Positions 41,670 to 50,730 are shown, numbered from the stretch's first letter. The stretch is DNA of 64,000 nucleotides from JAPPHY01 sp034423135 (GCA_034423135.1 DAOUJC010000014.1:1-64000), one strand, 5' to 3'. Program-made: numbers and translations. The notes: a model not told the origin generated them from the sequence alone.

Positions 41670-42614
41670 ATGGAAGAGAACCTGGAGCACTACCTGGAGA
41701 CCCTGGCCGACGAAGACCGGTCGCTGAGAAACGCTGACCTCATGCGGCTGTCGAATCTGACGGCCGAGGACCTGAGGCTGGTGACCTCCGTGTGGCGCGA
41801 CATCGACGCGGAGCGGCGGCGGGACGTGCTGGTACGACTGATCGATCTATCCGAAGAGAACCTTGAAGCGGACTTCAACGATCTCTTCAAGCACAGCCTG
41901 GCAGACGAGAGCGCGGAGGTCAGGGCCAAGGCGATTGAGGGCCTGTGGGAGTGTGACGACCGTACCCTGGTGGCACCGCTGACCACACTGCTCGCCCAGG
42001 ACTCATCGGAGGAGGTGCGAGCTGCTGCGGCCGCTGCTCTCGGGAAGTTCGCCATTCTGTCGCAGACGGGCAAGATGCTCCAGAAGGATGGAGACCGCAT
42101 AAAGCAGGGTCTCATGAATGCCGTTCTGGACGGCGACGAGAGCCTCTCGGTGAGGCGCAGAGCTATGGAGGCGGTGGCGCCCTTCAACACCGACGACGTC
42201 CAGAAGGTCATTCAGGATGCCTACAAGAGCTCCGTGAAGGGGATGCGCTGCAGCGCTGTCTACGCCATGGGCAAGAGCTGCGATACGCGCTGGCTGCCCA
42301 TCATCCTTTCAGAGCTTCAGAACTCGGACGCTGCGATGAGATTCGAGGCCTCCAACGCCTGCGGTGAGCTTGGCGAGGAGCCGGCGGTGCCGCACCTCAT
42401 CCCTCTCTTCGAGGATGACGACCACGAGACGCAGATCTCTGCCATTACCGCAGTGGGGAACATCGGGGGCAGCCTGGCCCGGAAGGCCCTGCTCCGCTGC
42501 ATCAAGTCCGCCGACGACCTGGCAGCCGAGGCGGCTCAGGAGGCGCTGGACAACCTGGACGCCGGCGAGCGCACCTTCGCCACAGACCCCTATCCGCCCC
42601 GTTCGGCTCGCTGA
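41670..42614 (+). CDS. HEAT-repeat protein
   Basis: 314 aa. A short N-terminal helical region (LEHYLETLADEDRSLRNADL) is followed by six to seven HEAT repeats with the D-x-(S/D)-xxVR-xxAxxALG pattern, for example DESAEVRAKAIEGLWE, DSSEEVRAAAAAALGKF, DESLSVRRRAMEAVAPF and DDHETQISAITAVGNIGG. HEAT solenoids bind other proteins or, in phycobilin lyases, pigments; no lyase motif stands out. Its 3' end overlaps the convergent ROK kinase gene by 25 bp. Confidence 0.88.
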   Translation: MEENLEHYLETLADEDRSLRNADLMRLSNLTAEDLRLVTSVWRDIDAERRRDVLVRLIDLSEENLEADFNDLFKHSLADESAEVRAKAIEGLWECDDRTLVAPLTTLLAQDSSEEVRAAAAAALGKFAILSQTGKMLQKDGDRIKQGLMNAVLDGDESLSVRRRAMEAVAPFNTDDVQKVIQDAYKSSVKGMRCSAVYAMGKSCDTRWLPIILSELQNSDAAMRFEASNACGELGEEPAVPHLIPLFEDDDHETQISAITAVGNIGGSLARKALLRCIKSADDLAAEAAQEALDNLDAGERTFATDPYPPRSAR

Positions 42615-43567
42615 AACGCCATGTGCGCCGCTCCGAGCAGGGGCGCATCGTCTCCCAGGGCCGTCGCAGTGACGTTCACCCTGTCCCTGAGGTTGGCCAT
42701 CGTGTGGGAGCGCGTCGCGGCCAGCAGCGCCTCCGCGTAATCGTCGAAGCTGCGACTCACGCCGCCGCCCAGGACAATCAGGTCCGGGTCAAAGATGTGC
42801 ATCAGGTTCGCCAGCCCCAGTCCCAGGTCTTCCACGAACTTCCGCATGATGTCCACGGCAAGCTGATCGCCCCTGATGGAGGCCTCCACCACCAGCGCCG
42901 AGGTCACTCGGGACGGGTCGCCGCCTGCCATCTCCAGCAGCAGCTCACCCTCGCCGCGCGCCAGACCCTCCCGCGCGAACCTGGCCATCGAAGTGCCGGA
43001 CGCCAGCGACTCCAGGCAGCCGCGAGCGCCGCATGAGCACGGAGGCCCATTCCTGTCTATCACCATGTGGCCAAGCTCGGCGGCATAGCCTCGCGCTCCC
43101 AGCAGTGGCTCGCCATCCGCAATGACGCCACCGCCAATGCCGGTGCTCACGGTCAGGTAGACCATGTTGTCCAGGCCACGGCCTGCGCCGTACGCGTGCT
43201 CACCGACGGCTCCGAGAGTGGCGTCGTTGGCGGCCCACACCGGCAGCCCGAACCTTGGCGTCAGCTCCGCGCCGGGCGAGAAGCCGTCCCACCCCGGCAG
43301 GTTTGGAGGCGCGTAGAGCGTGCCCGTCACCGGATCGACCGGGCCAGCCAGAGACGCCCCAATACCCACCAGGCGCCGCTCGCCTGTGCGCGTCAGGAGC
43401 ACCTCGATTATGGACGCTATCCGCTCCAGGGCCTCGTGGGAGCCTGCGAGGGCCTGTGTCTGGCCGCCCTCCCTCTGCACTATGTTCCCGGCGCGGTCAA
43501 CGAGTGCGACACGGGTGCGAGTGCCTCCGACGTCCATGGCAATGCACAGGTCGTCCATGCCCGTCAT
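42590..43567 (-). CDS. ROK-family sugar kinase
   Basis: 325 aa. CIAMDVGGTRTRVALVDRAG is the ATP phosphate-1 motif; GIGASLAGPVDPVTG and ANDATLGAVGEHAYGAGRG hold the sugar-binding and catalytic Asp; CSCGARGCLESLASG is the ROK zinc motif CxCGxxGCxE. AAGGAGGAGCAA precedes the start. Glucokinase is the likeliest activity; ROK repressors would have an N-terminal helix-turn-helix, absent here. Confidence 0.92.
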   Translation of the reverse strand: MTGMDDLCIAMDVGGTRTRVALVDRAGNIVQREGGQTQALAGSHEALERIASIIEVLLTRTGERRLVGIGASLAGPVDPVTGTLYAPPNLPGWDGFSPGAELTPRFGLPVWAANDATLGAVGEHAYGAGRGLDNMVYLTVSTGIGGGVIADGEPLLGARGYAAELGHMVIDRNGPPCSCGARGCLESLASGTSMARFAREGLARGEGELLLEMAGGDPSRVTSALVVEASIRGDQLAVDIMRKFVEDLGLGLANLMHIFDPDLIVLGGGVSRSFDDYAEALLAATRSHTMANLRDRVNVTATALGDDAPLLGAAHMAFQRAERGG

Positions 43568-43770
43568 TTGCTCCTCCTTGGCCCTTCACGCCTCGGTTCA
43601 GCGCCGCTCTCGGCAATCGCGCCGCGTTGCGACGCCTCGCGTCGGCAAGCGGTTGCGGGCCATTATGCGCTTGTCCACAAACTCAAACAAGGCCGCACTC
43701 CTGCTTTAGAACGCCTCTATGTTATTATAGAAGCAGTCCACACGCACGCAGAATGAGCACAGGAGCGGGT

Positions 43771-45174
43771 ATGACATCCACCGACAGGGCAAGGACGCTG
43801 GGTGAGCTGAGAGACAGCGGCTACCGCGTCGTCAGCGTCAGGGAGGAGATGAGGCACAACCTCATCCGAAAGATCACGGCGGGCGAGGAGCTTTTCCCGG
43901 GCATCGTCGGGTACGATGACACTGTAATCCCGGAGGTTGAGAACGCCATTCTCGCGGGGCAGGACATCATCCTGCTGGGCGAGCGCGGGCAGGCCAAGTC
44001 CAGGCTCATCCGCGCGCTTGTGGAGCTGCTGGACGATGCGATTCCCACCGCGGCAGACTGCGAGATCAACTGCAACCCCTTTGCTCCCATATGCAAGGCG
44101 TGCGACGACATGCTGCTCGAGAAGGGCGACAATCTGCCCATCGCATGGCTGCCGCGCGAGGACCGCTACGCGGAGAAACTGGCGACGCCGGACATCGCAG
44201 TCGCCGACCTGATAGGAGAGGTGGACCCCATCAAGGTGGCGGAGGGCCGCTACCTCTCCGACGAGCTTACCATCCACTACGGCCTCATCCCGCGCACCAA
44301 TCGCGGAATCTTCTCCATCAACGAGCTGCCGGACCTGGCGGAGCGCATTCAGGTCGGCCTCTTCAACCTCATGGAGGAGAAGGACGTGCAGATCAAGGGG
44401 TATCGTATCCGGCTGCCCCTGGACGTCTACCTTGTGGCCAGTGCCAACCCGGAGGACTACACCAATCGCGGTCGCATCATCACGCCCCTGAAGGACCGCT
44501 ACGGCGCGCAGATACGCACGCACTATCCGCGGCGGTCTGAGGAGGAGATACGGATCATGGAGCAGGAGTCCGCCTCCTTTACGGACGTGGAGGACAGGCT
44601 GCTGGTGCCGCGCTACATGAAGGAGATCACGGCGGAGATCACGAGCCTTGCGCGCCGCAGCCCGGAGATCAACCAGCGCTCCGGCGTGAGCGTCAGGGTG
44701 TCCATCGCCAACTACGAGAGCCTTGTCAGCAACGCCTACCGCCGCAGCCTGCGCCAGCACGAGGAGATGGTGGTGCCACGCATCAGCGACCTCGCTGCCA
44801 TCATACCTTCCACGATGGGCAAGATTGAGCTGGAGACGATGGAGGACGGCCGCGAGGGGCGCGTGCTGGAGGACCTCACCAAGAGAGCCGTGCTCAACGT
44901 GTTCGGGCGCTATCTGGACGTGGACGAGCTTGAGGACATCGTGCTTGGATTCGAGGAGGGGCTGGTGGTGGAGACGGGCGGCGACAGGCCGTCGTCGGAG
45001 TACGTTACTCTTCTCGCGGAGATAGAGGGTTTCGACGAGCCGCTGCGCCGGCTGGGCGTTGACAACAGGCACGCGCTGGTGGCGTCGGGCATGGAGTTCA
45101 TACTGGAGGGGCTGCACCTGAAGCGGCGCCTCAACAAGGACCGCGTGGGCGGGCGTTACCGCTACCGCGGGTGA
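43771..45174 (+). CDS. MoxR/Mg-chelatase-I-like AAA+ ATPase
   Basis: 467 aa from ATG after AGGAGCGGGT (43753 is an alternative). FPGIVGYDDTVIPEVENAIL, the P-loop LLGERGQAKSRLIRAL (Ala replaces the last Gly before Lys), a Cys-rich insert NCNPFAPICKACDD, Walker B-like GIFSINELPDLAERIQVGLF and VASANPEDYTNRGRIITPLK (sensor 1) identify a ChlI/MoxR-clade ATPase. Such ATPases remodel metallo-enzymes together with a VWA-domain partner; no VWA gene is adjacent. The next gene, trxB-like, starts 44 bp on. Confidence 0.85.
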   Translation: MTSTDRARTLGELRDSGYRVVSVREEMRHNLIRKITAGEELFPGIVGYDDTVIPEVENAILAGQDIILLGERGQAKSRLIRALVELLDDAIPTAADCEINCNPFAPICKACDDMLLEKGDNLPIAWLPREDRYAEKLATPDIAVADLIGEVDPIKVAEGRYLSDELTIHYGLIPRTNRGIFSINELPDLAERIQVGLFNLMEEKDVQIKGYRIRLPLDVYLVASANPEDYTNRGRIITPLKDRYGAQIRTHYPRRSEEEIRIMEQESASFTDVEDRLLVPRYMKEITAEITSLARRSPEINQRSGVSVRVSIANYESLVSNAYRRSLRQHEEMVVPRISDLAAIIPSTMGKIELETMEDGREGRVLEDLTKRAVLNVFGRYLDVDELEDIVLGFEEGLVVETGGDRPSSEYVTLLAEIEGFDEPLRRLGVDNRHALVASGMEFILEGLHLKRRLNKDRVGGRYRYRG

Positions 45175-45218
45175 TGCTCAATGATGGCATCAAGGACAAT
45201 ATCGCAAGGAGAGGGATC

Positions 45219-46163
45219 ATGACGGACAACCACGTGGAGAACGTGATCATAATCGGCTCAGGGCCTGCCGGCGACACCGCGGCGCTCTACGCCGCACGGG
45301 CCGACCTGCGGCCGCTGATCATCGACGGGGCAACGCCCGGCGGCCAGCTCACCATCACCACGGACGTGGAGAACTACCCCGGCTTCCCGGAGAGCATCAT
45401 GGGGCCGGACCTCATGGTCAAGTTCAGGGAGCAGGCAGAGCGGTTCGGCACCCGCTACGTCACCGGCAGCGTGTCCGCGGTGGACTTCTCCAGCCGGCCC
45501 TTCCGGCTGGAGGTCGATGAGGAGGACAGCTACTACGCGAAGACCGTCATCATATCGTCAGGCGCCACCGCCAGGCTGCTTGGCGTGCCGGGCGAGGCCG
45601 AGCTGATGGGCCGCGGCGTCTCCGCATGCGCCACCTGCGACGGCTTCTTCTTCCGCGACAAGGAGCTCATCGTGGTCGGCGGCGGCGACACGGCAATGGA
45701 GGAGTCCAACTTCCTCACCAAGTTCGCCTCCAAGGTCCACGTCGTGCATCGGCGCGATCAGCTTCGCGCGTCCAAGATCATGCAGGAGCGCTCCTTCAAC
45801 AACCCCAAGATCGACTTCATCTGGGACACGGTGCTGGAGGAGATCTACGGCGTCGACGAGGGCGAGGTGAAGTCCGTCCTGCTTCGCAACGTGAAGACCG
45901 GGGAAGAGGTGAAGCGCCCCATCGACGGAGTGTTCATGGCGATAGGCCACAAGCCCAACACGGAGCCGTTTATGGGCAAGCTGGACATCAACGAGAACGG
46001 CTACATCATCACCCACGACGGCACGAAGACCAGCGTGCCCGGCGTATTCGCAGGCGGCGACGTGCAGGACTGGGTCTACCGGCAGGCGGTGACCGCCGCG
46101 GGCACGGGCTGCATGGCAGCTATGGACGCAGAGCACTTCCTGACGGCGAACGGGGAGATCTAG
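45219..46163 (+). CDS. trxB: Thioredoxin reductase-like flavoprotein
   Basis: 314 aa from ATG after AAGGAGAGGGATC. The FAD motif is VIIIGSGPAGDTAALYAARA, the redox site GVSACATCDGFFFRDK (CxxC), the NADPH motif VVGGGDTAMEESNFL with HRRDQLRASKIM, and the C-terminal FAGGDVQDWVYRQAVTAAGT. Length and motif order fit low-molecular-weight TrxB. Asp replaces the common Tyr after GPAG. No thioredoxin gene is adjacent. Confidence 0.93.
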   Translation: MTDNHVENVIIIGSGPAGDTAALYAARADLRPLIIDGATPGGQLTITTDVENYPGFPESIMGPDLMVKFREQAERFGTRYVTGSVSAVDFSSRPFRLEVDEEDSYYAKTVIISSGATARLLGVPGEAELMGRGVSACATCDGFFFRDKELIVVGGGDTAMEESNFLTKFASKVHVVHRRDQLRASKIMQERSFNNPKIDFIWDTVLEEIYGVDEGEVKSVLLRNVKTGEEVKRPIDGVFMAIGHKPNTEPFMGKLDINENGYIITHDGTKTSVPGVFAGGDVQDWVYRQAVTAAGTGCMAAMDAEHFLTANGEI

Positions 46164-46223
46164 GCGCGGCTAGCGGGACACGCCCGTGCGGACAATCGCA
46201 GAAGCAGGGTGTCATCCCGGAAA

Positions 46224-46358
46224 AGGCAAGTTTATCGTCATTCCCGCGAAGCTTGCCCCGTACCACGATACGGGGGCAGGAATCTATCCCTCCTATGTTG
46301 AGCGGACTAGACCCCTGCTCCCCGCTTTCACGGGGACAAGCTTCGCAGGGGTGACGAA
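46224..46358. repeat. Dispersed palindromic repeat, family C
   Basis: The trxB-pabB gap has two nested palindromes: GCCCCGTA against TACGGGGGC (about 46253-46277) flanked by CATTCCCGCGAAGCTT, and CCCCTG/CAGGGG around CCCCG...CGGGG (about 46311-46350). The TCATTCCCGCGAA-type ends resemble widespread non-coding repeats of environmental bacteria. It rules out coding in the upstream part of the pabB frame. Confidence 0.65.
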
Positions 46359-46452
46359 TGGTCAGCGCCCGCAACTGAGGTTGCACGAAAGTCTCTATAG
46401 TGGTGGCTCCACATTGAACGCTCAGCCGGTCACAACGCTCGGCACACTGCCG

Positions 46453-47835
46453 ATGGGCCGCTCGTTGCACTCGCTGCCGCATCCGGTGCAGCTCATGCCG
46501 GCGTTCCTCGACATGCCGTTCCCGGTCCTCTTGGACGGCGCCATGCCCGGCGCGCCCGGCAGCCGGTTCTCGTATCTCTCGGCGGACCCGTTTCTCGTCG
46601 TGCGAAGCCGCGGAAATCGCGTCTCCCTGCTGCGAAACGGCGTCGTCGAGGAGACCGAGGTCGACCCGTGGACGGTGATGAAGGCACTGCTCCAAGACTA
46701 CCGCGTCGAGCGACGGCCCGGCCTGCCTCCGTTCCAGGGCGGCGTCATCGGATACTGGGGCTACGACCTAGGCCGTCACCTGGAGCGGTTGCCATCACTC
46801 TCGGAGGACGACCTCAGCCTGCCTGAGCTGTACCTGGGCTTCTACGACTGGGGGCTGGCGCACGACGGAGACACGGGCGTCTCGTACCTCATCTCCACCG
46901 GCCTGCCCGACGGCTCGGAGCATCGCGCAGCAGAGCGCGAGGCGGAGATCATGGACAGGCTGGCCTCCGCGCCTGCCGCAGCGACCGCGGACGTAGCTGC
47001 GTACTGCCACGCGGACCTGCGCTCCAACTTCACGCGCGAGTCTTACATGGCTGCCGTGGAGCGCGTGAAGGACTACCTGGCCGCTGGCGACGCCTACCAG
47101 GTTAACCTGTCGCAGCGGTACCAGTCGCCGTATGCAGGCGACCCGTGGCCGCTGTACCTTCGCCTTCGCGAGGCCAACCCTGCGCCATTCGCCGCATACC
47201 TCTGCTTCCCGGAGATGCAGGTGCTGAGCGCGTCGCCGGAGGAGTTCCTTCGGCTGGACGGCGGCCGCGTGCGCGTGCGGCCCATCAAGGGCACGCGGCC
47301 GGTGGGCACGACTGACGGTGAAACGGCGGCACTGGCCGCGGAGCTACTGGCCAGCGAGAAGGAGCGCGCCGAGAACGTCATGATCGTCGACCTGATACGC
47401 AACGACATCGGCCGCGTCTGCCGCATCGGATCGGTTGAGGTGCCCAGCCTGTTCGCCGTGGAGCGACACCCCACGGTGCTTCACCTGGTGTCCACCGTCA
47501 CCGGCGAGCTGCGCGAGGGCGCGGACGCCACCGACCTGCTGCGTGCGTGTTTCCCGGGCGGCTCCGTGACGGGCGCGCCCAAGGTGCGAGCCATGGAGAT
47601 CATCGAGGAGCTGGAGCCGGTGCGACGCGGCGTCTACTGCGGCGCCATCGGCTACGTCTCCTTCAGTGGCGACATGGGCACGAGCATCGCCATTCGCACG
47701 CTGGTGCTCGCGGGAGGCCAGGCGTACCTGCAGGCGGGCGGCGGCATAGTCGCCGACTCGGAGCCGGCGGCCGAGTTCGAGGAGACGCTGCACAAGGCGA
47801 GGGGACTCCGCATGGCTCTGGAGCGCAATGGCTGA
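46453..47835 (+). CDS. pabB: Aminodeoxychorismate synthase component I
   Basis: About 460 aa from ATG at 46453; TTG at 46414 is an alternative and anything further upstream is repeat DNA. Chorismate-binding motifs are LRLDGGRVRVRPIKGTRPVG, IVDLIRNDIGRVC, ACFPGGSVTGAPKVRAMEII and YCGAIGYVSFSGDMGTSIAI followed by QAGGGIVADSEPAAEFEET. The RGVYCGAIGY stretch and the pabC neighbour favour PabB over anthranilate synthase. It forms aminodeoxychorismate for folate; the glutaminase PabA is not nearby. Confidence 0.92.
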   Translation: MGRSLHSLPHPVQLMPAFLDMPFPVLLDGAMPGAPGSRFSYLSADPFLVVRSRGNRVSLLRNGVVEETEVDPWTVMKALLQDYRVERRPGLPPFQGGVIGYWGYDLGRHLERLPSLSEDDLSLPELYLGFYDWGLAHDGDTGVSYLISTGLPDGSEHRAAEREAEIMDRLASAPAAATADVAAYCHADLRSNFTRESYMAAVERVKDYLAAGDAYQVNLSQRYQSPYAGDPWPLYLRLREANPAPFAAYLCFPEMQVLSASPEEFLRLDGGRVRVRPIKGTRPVGTTDGETAALAAELLASEKERAENVMIVDLIRNDIGRVCRIGSVEVPSLFAVERHPTVLHLVSTVTGELREGADATDLLRACFPGGSVTGAPKVRAMEIIEELEPVRRGVYCGAIGYVSFSGDMGTSIAIRTLVLAGGQAYLQAGGGIVADSEPAAEFEETLHKARGLRMALERNG

Positions 47836-47862
47836 CGCCGGACTTCGCGCAACCTCGGCAGG

Positions 47863-47948
47863 TCTCACCCCCTCTCTGACTCTCCCCCATCAAGGGGGAG
47901 AGAAAAACCCCTTCCTCCCTTGCGGGGGAAGGTTGGGATGGGGGGGCA
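47863..47948. repeat. Two REP-like palindromes, family B
   Basis: CTCTCCCCC (47880-47888) and GGGGGAGAG (47894-47902) form a 9-bp hairpin around ATCAA; a second hairpin CCTTCCTCCC/GGGGGAAGG follows, ending GGTTGGGATGGGGG. The element at 34938-34979 is the same family in opposite orientation. It fills the pabB-pabC gap and could act as an attenuating hairpin. Confidence 0.7.
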
Positions 47949-47964
47949 GAAGGACGCCTAGCCC

Positions 47965-48819
47965 ATGATGTACGTGAACGGCCGGTTCGTTTCCGAGGCT
48001 GAGGCAACGATCTCCCCGCTCGATCGCGGCTTCACGCTCGCGGACGGCCTATTCGAGACGATGGTGGCTGTGGGCGTCAGGGTGTTCCGCATCGACGACC
48101 ACCTTGCCCGCATGCGCCGCGGCGCAGACGTGCTCAAGCTACCCATGCCGAACGCGGAAGAGTCGGCGGCGATTGTCGAACAGTGCCTGATTCGCAACGG
48201 CCTGCCGCTGTCGGTCGTGCGTCTCACGCTCAGCCGCGGCGTGGACGTGGGTCGCGGGCTGAACGCGCCCGCCGCGCTCGACCCGAGCGTAGTCGTGCGA
48301 GTCACGCCGTGGCCAGGACCGCCCACGACCATGCCGCCGGGCCGGACACTGGTCACCTCGACTGTGGCCCGCAACGACCGCTCGCCGCTTTCGAGCGTGA
48401 AATCGCTATCGTACGTGGACGGCGTGGTCGCGCGCCTTGAGGCGCAGCGCGCCGGCGCTGACGACGCGCTGATGTGCAACACGCGCGGTTTTGTGGCCGG
48501 CGCAACGTCCAGCAACATCTTCGCGGTGATTGGCGGCGCGCTGGTGACGCCTCCGGTGGAGGACGGCGCGCTGCCCGGCATATCGAGGCTCACGCTGCTA
48601 GAGGAGGCGGAACGCCTGGGCATAGCCTGCGAGGAGCGATCGCTGACGCCCCAGGACGTGGCCGGTGCAGAAGAGGCGCTGCTATCGAACGTGGTGCAGG
48701 GGCCAGTTCCAGTTGCGTCGGTGGACGGGTTACGGCTGCGTGCGGGCGCGCCGGGCCCGCTGACGCAACGGTTGTGTGAGGCGTACTGGTCGCGCGTGCG
48801 GCTGGAGGTGGGGGGATAG
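47965..48819 (+). CDS. pabC: Aminodeoxychorismate lyase / class IV aminotransferase
   Basis: 284 aa. MMYVNGRFVSEAEATISPLD followed by RGFTLADGLFETMVAVG is the class IV PLP start; SSVKSLSYVDGVVARLEAQR holds the PLP Lys (here within VKSLSY) and CNTRGFVAGATSSNIFAV the cofactor loop. Next to pabB, release of pyruvate from aminodeoxychorismate to give p-aminobenzoate is the likely reaction; branched-chain or D-amino-acid transaminase is the alternative. Confidence 0.88.
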   Translation: MMYVNGRFVSEAEATISPLDRGFTLADGLFETMVAVGVRVFRIDDHLARMRRGADVLKLPMPNAEESAAIVEQCLIRNGLPLSVVRLTLSRGVDVGRGLNAPAALDPSVVVRVTPWPGPPTTMPPGRTLVTSTVARNDRSPLSSVKSLSYVDGVVARLEAQRAGADDALMCNTRGFVAGATSSNIFAVIGGALVTPPVEDGALPGISRLTLLEEAERLGIACEERSLTPQDVAGAEEALLSNVVQGPVPVASVDGLRLRAGAPGPLTQRLCEAYWSRVRLEVGG

Positions 48820-48836
48820 GGGGTGGAGGCGTCTAG

Positions 48837-49085
48837 CTACGCCTGCGGGACGGCTGGGGCGGCCAGCATGCCATCGAGTATGTTCTGCAGCGCCATCGTA
48901 TGGCTGCAAAAGCCGCGGATCGCGAAGAAGTCGCATGTGCACTTGAAGATTCCGTCGCGGTACTCCAGTCGGTGATCGTCGTTTTCGCCCCTAAAGTCGG
49001 CCACAAAGCTCTGGAAGGTTACCCGGCCCTTCTCCTCCGCGTACCTCTTGGCCTTCTCTATCTTGCCGATCACGCTTGAGTACAT
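48837..49085 (-). CDS. Small SWIM zinc-finger protein
   Basis: 82 aa. FKCTCDFFAIRGFCSHTMAL is a SWIM motif (CxCx7CxH). The N-terminal part, YSSVIGKIEKAKRYAEEKGR followed by VTFQSFVADFRG, is a short basic helix-strand region. SWIM domains bind zinc and often DNA or proteins, and occur in transposases, SWI/SNF helicases and stand-alone proteins. It is very short and monocistronic here. Confidence 0.85.
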   Translation of the reverse strand: MYSSVIGKIEKAKRYAEEKGRVTFQSFVADFRGENDDHRLEYRDGIFKCTCDFFAIRGFCSHTMALQNILDGMLAAPAVPQA

Positions 49086-49269
49086 AGATGCTCTCCTTTG
49101 GCGGCGCAGACTTCAACTCAATTCTATGCCGCTGAGACTCCAGGGTCAATCTCTGCCGCAGGCTTGGATGCGCAAGCGCGCCCCGGAGCAGGTACCCCAC
49201 CGCGTCATGCTGTGCTATAATTCACGATACTTCCAGTCGATAGCGTAAGGAGGCAGCCGAGCGACCGTC

Positions 49270-50286
49270 ATGGCCACACTATACGTAGCATCGGACAGGC
49301 CGAGAGCGGGCAGGACCGCCCTGTGCGTCACCCTGGCCCAGCGCCTTCGACAGGACGGCCGGCAGGTGGCCTCATTCAAGCCGTTCCACTCACCTGCGGA
49401 CGGCAGCGACAGCGACCCCGACGCCGCCATCCTCGCGGCCGCCGCGGGCTCAAGTGCGCCGGGCGCAGCGTGGCCGATACCCGTGAGCCAGGACGCAACG
49501 CCGGACGTGGCCCGCGCAATGACAGCGTTCAGTTCGGCGACCTCAGGCGCTGACGTGTCTATCGTCGAGGGGCTGAGCGGCTTCGACGGCGCCACCGGCG
49601 AGGCTTCCGCACGCCTGGCCAGCGAGATGGACGCTACCGTGGTTGCCGTCATCGCATATCGCGAGGGCATCGGTCTGGAGGTGGCGAGGGCCGCCAGGCA
49701 GCTATTCGGCGAGAGGCTGGCGGGTGTGGTCATCAACGGAGTGACAAGGTACAAGTCCCGCGAGGCCAGTGAGCAGCTTGCGCCGCGATTCCAGGCAGCC
49801 AACGCTAGGGTGCTGGCCACTATCCCGGAGGACAGGCGGCTGCTGGGCGTCACCGCGGGCCAGATCGCCGATCACCTGGGAGGCCGCTTCCTGGACTGGG
49901 AGGAGAAGCGAGACAACTTCGTCGAGCACTACCTCATCGGTGGCATGGTGCTGGACTGGGGCGTGCTGTACTTCCAGCGGTTCGAGAACAAGGCCGTCAT
50001 CGTCAGGGGCAACCGGCCGGACCTTCAGATGGCTGCGCTCAGGACGCCCACCAGCTGCATTGTGCTGACGGGCGGTCATCCCCCCATCCAGTACGTGAGC
50101 TACGAGGCGGGCGAAGAGGAAGTCCCCCTGATCCAGGTGGAAACCGACACTCTTGAGACCGCCGCCGCGCTCGAGTCGCTGCAGGAGCGGTCGCAGTTCG
50201 ACCATCCGCTGAAGCACGAGCAGTTCCGCGAGCTGATGTCACGCCACGCCGACTGGGACGCGCTGCTCGGCGCGCTAGCCGGATAG
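49270..50286 (+). CDS. BioD-like ATPase with DRTGG domain
   Basis: 338 aa. The N-terminal half (1-about 205) resembles the dethiobiotin-synthetase-like P-loop domain at the start of long phosphotransacetylases: TLYVASDRPRAGRTALCVTL with a degenerate P-loop, ASFKPFHSPADGSDSDPDAA and SIVEGLSGFDGATGE. The C-terminal half (about 215-330) is a DRTGG-like domain with VEHYLIGGMVLDWGVLYFQR and KAVIVRGNRPDLQMAALRTP then CIVLTGGHPP. The transferase domain of Pta is absent. Function is probably nucleotide sensing; substrate unknown. A TATAAT lies at 49216-49221. Confidence 0.8.
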   Translation: MATLYVASDRPRAGRTALCVTLAQRLRQDGRQVASFKPFHSPADGSDSDPDAAILAAAAGSSAPGAAWPIPVSQDATPDVARAMTAFSSATSGADVSIVEGLSGFDGATGEASARLASEMDATVVAVIAYREGIGLEVARAARQLFGERLAGVVINGVTRYKSREASEQLAPRFQAANARVLATIPEDRRLLGVTAGQIADHLGGRFLDWEEKRDNFVEHYLIGGMVLDWGVLYFQRFENKAVIVRGNRPDLQMAALRTPTSCIVLTGGHPPIQYVSYEAGEEEVPLIQVETDTLETAAALESLQERSQFDHPLKHEQFRELMSRHADWDALLGALAG

Positions 50287-50292
50287 AAGCTG

Positions 50293-50730
50293 CTACGCAG
50301 AGGGCGGGGGCACCGCCTCTCCGCTCTGGCTGCCCACCCAGACCTCGCCGCCCTGGAACACCTCTTTCTTCCAGATGGGCACTATCGTCTTGATGCGGTC
50401 TATCATGTACGCGGACGCCTCCAGCGCCTCCTTGCGATGCGGCGAGCCGATTGCCACCACCAGGCTGATCTCGCCCACGTCCACCCTGCCGACGCGATGA
50501 GCGATGGCCACGTCCTCAATTGACCACTGCTCCCTGATTTCTTCCACGATCTGCTGAAGCATGTTCTCGGCCATCGGCTGGTAGGCCTCGTACTCCAGGT
50601 GGTCCACGTCCCGGCCCTCGAACAGGTCGCGTGTGGTGCCCAGGAACGTGACCACGGCGCCGTTGGACGGCTTGCGCACAAGCTCCGTGACCTCCCCGGG
50701 GTCCAGGGGGTTGGGCGTGATGCGTATCAT
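50293..50730 (-). CDS. moaE: Molybdopterin synthase catalytic subunit
   Basis: 145 aa. MIRITPNPLDPGEVTELVRK, then GAVVTFLGTTRDLFEGRDV with the conserved Arg, YEAYQPMAENMLQQIVEEI, HRVGRVDVGEISLVVAIGSP and IVPIWKKEVF with the active-site Lys pair. MoaE takes sulfur from MoaD thiocarboxylate to make the dithiolene of molybdopterin. It overlaps moaD by 4 bp. Confidence 0.96.
   Translation of the reverse strand: MIRITPNPLDPGEVTELVRKPSNGAVVTFLGTTRDLFEGRDVDHLEYEAYQPMAENMLQQIVEEIREQWSIEDVAIAHRVGRVDVGEISLVVAIGSPHRKEALEASAYMIDRIKTIVPIWKKEVFQGGEVWVGSQSGEAVPPPSA

Noticed and set aside
43255..43770. Upstream extension of the MoxR-like ATPase
   Set aside because: It lies antisense to the ROK kinase gene and is Arg/Pro-rich; a ribosome site precedes the ATG at 43771.
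46186..46452. N-terminal extension of pabB
   Set aside because: The DNA is palindromic repeat family C and its translation has no chorismate-binding similarity.
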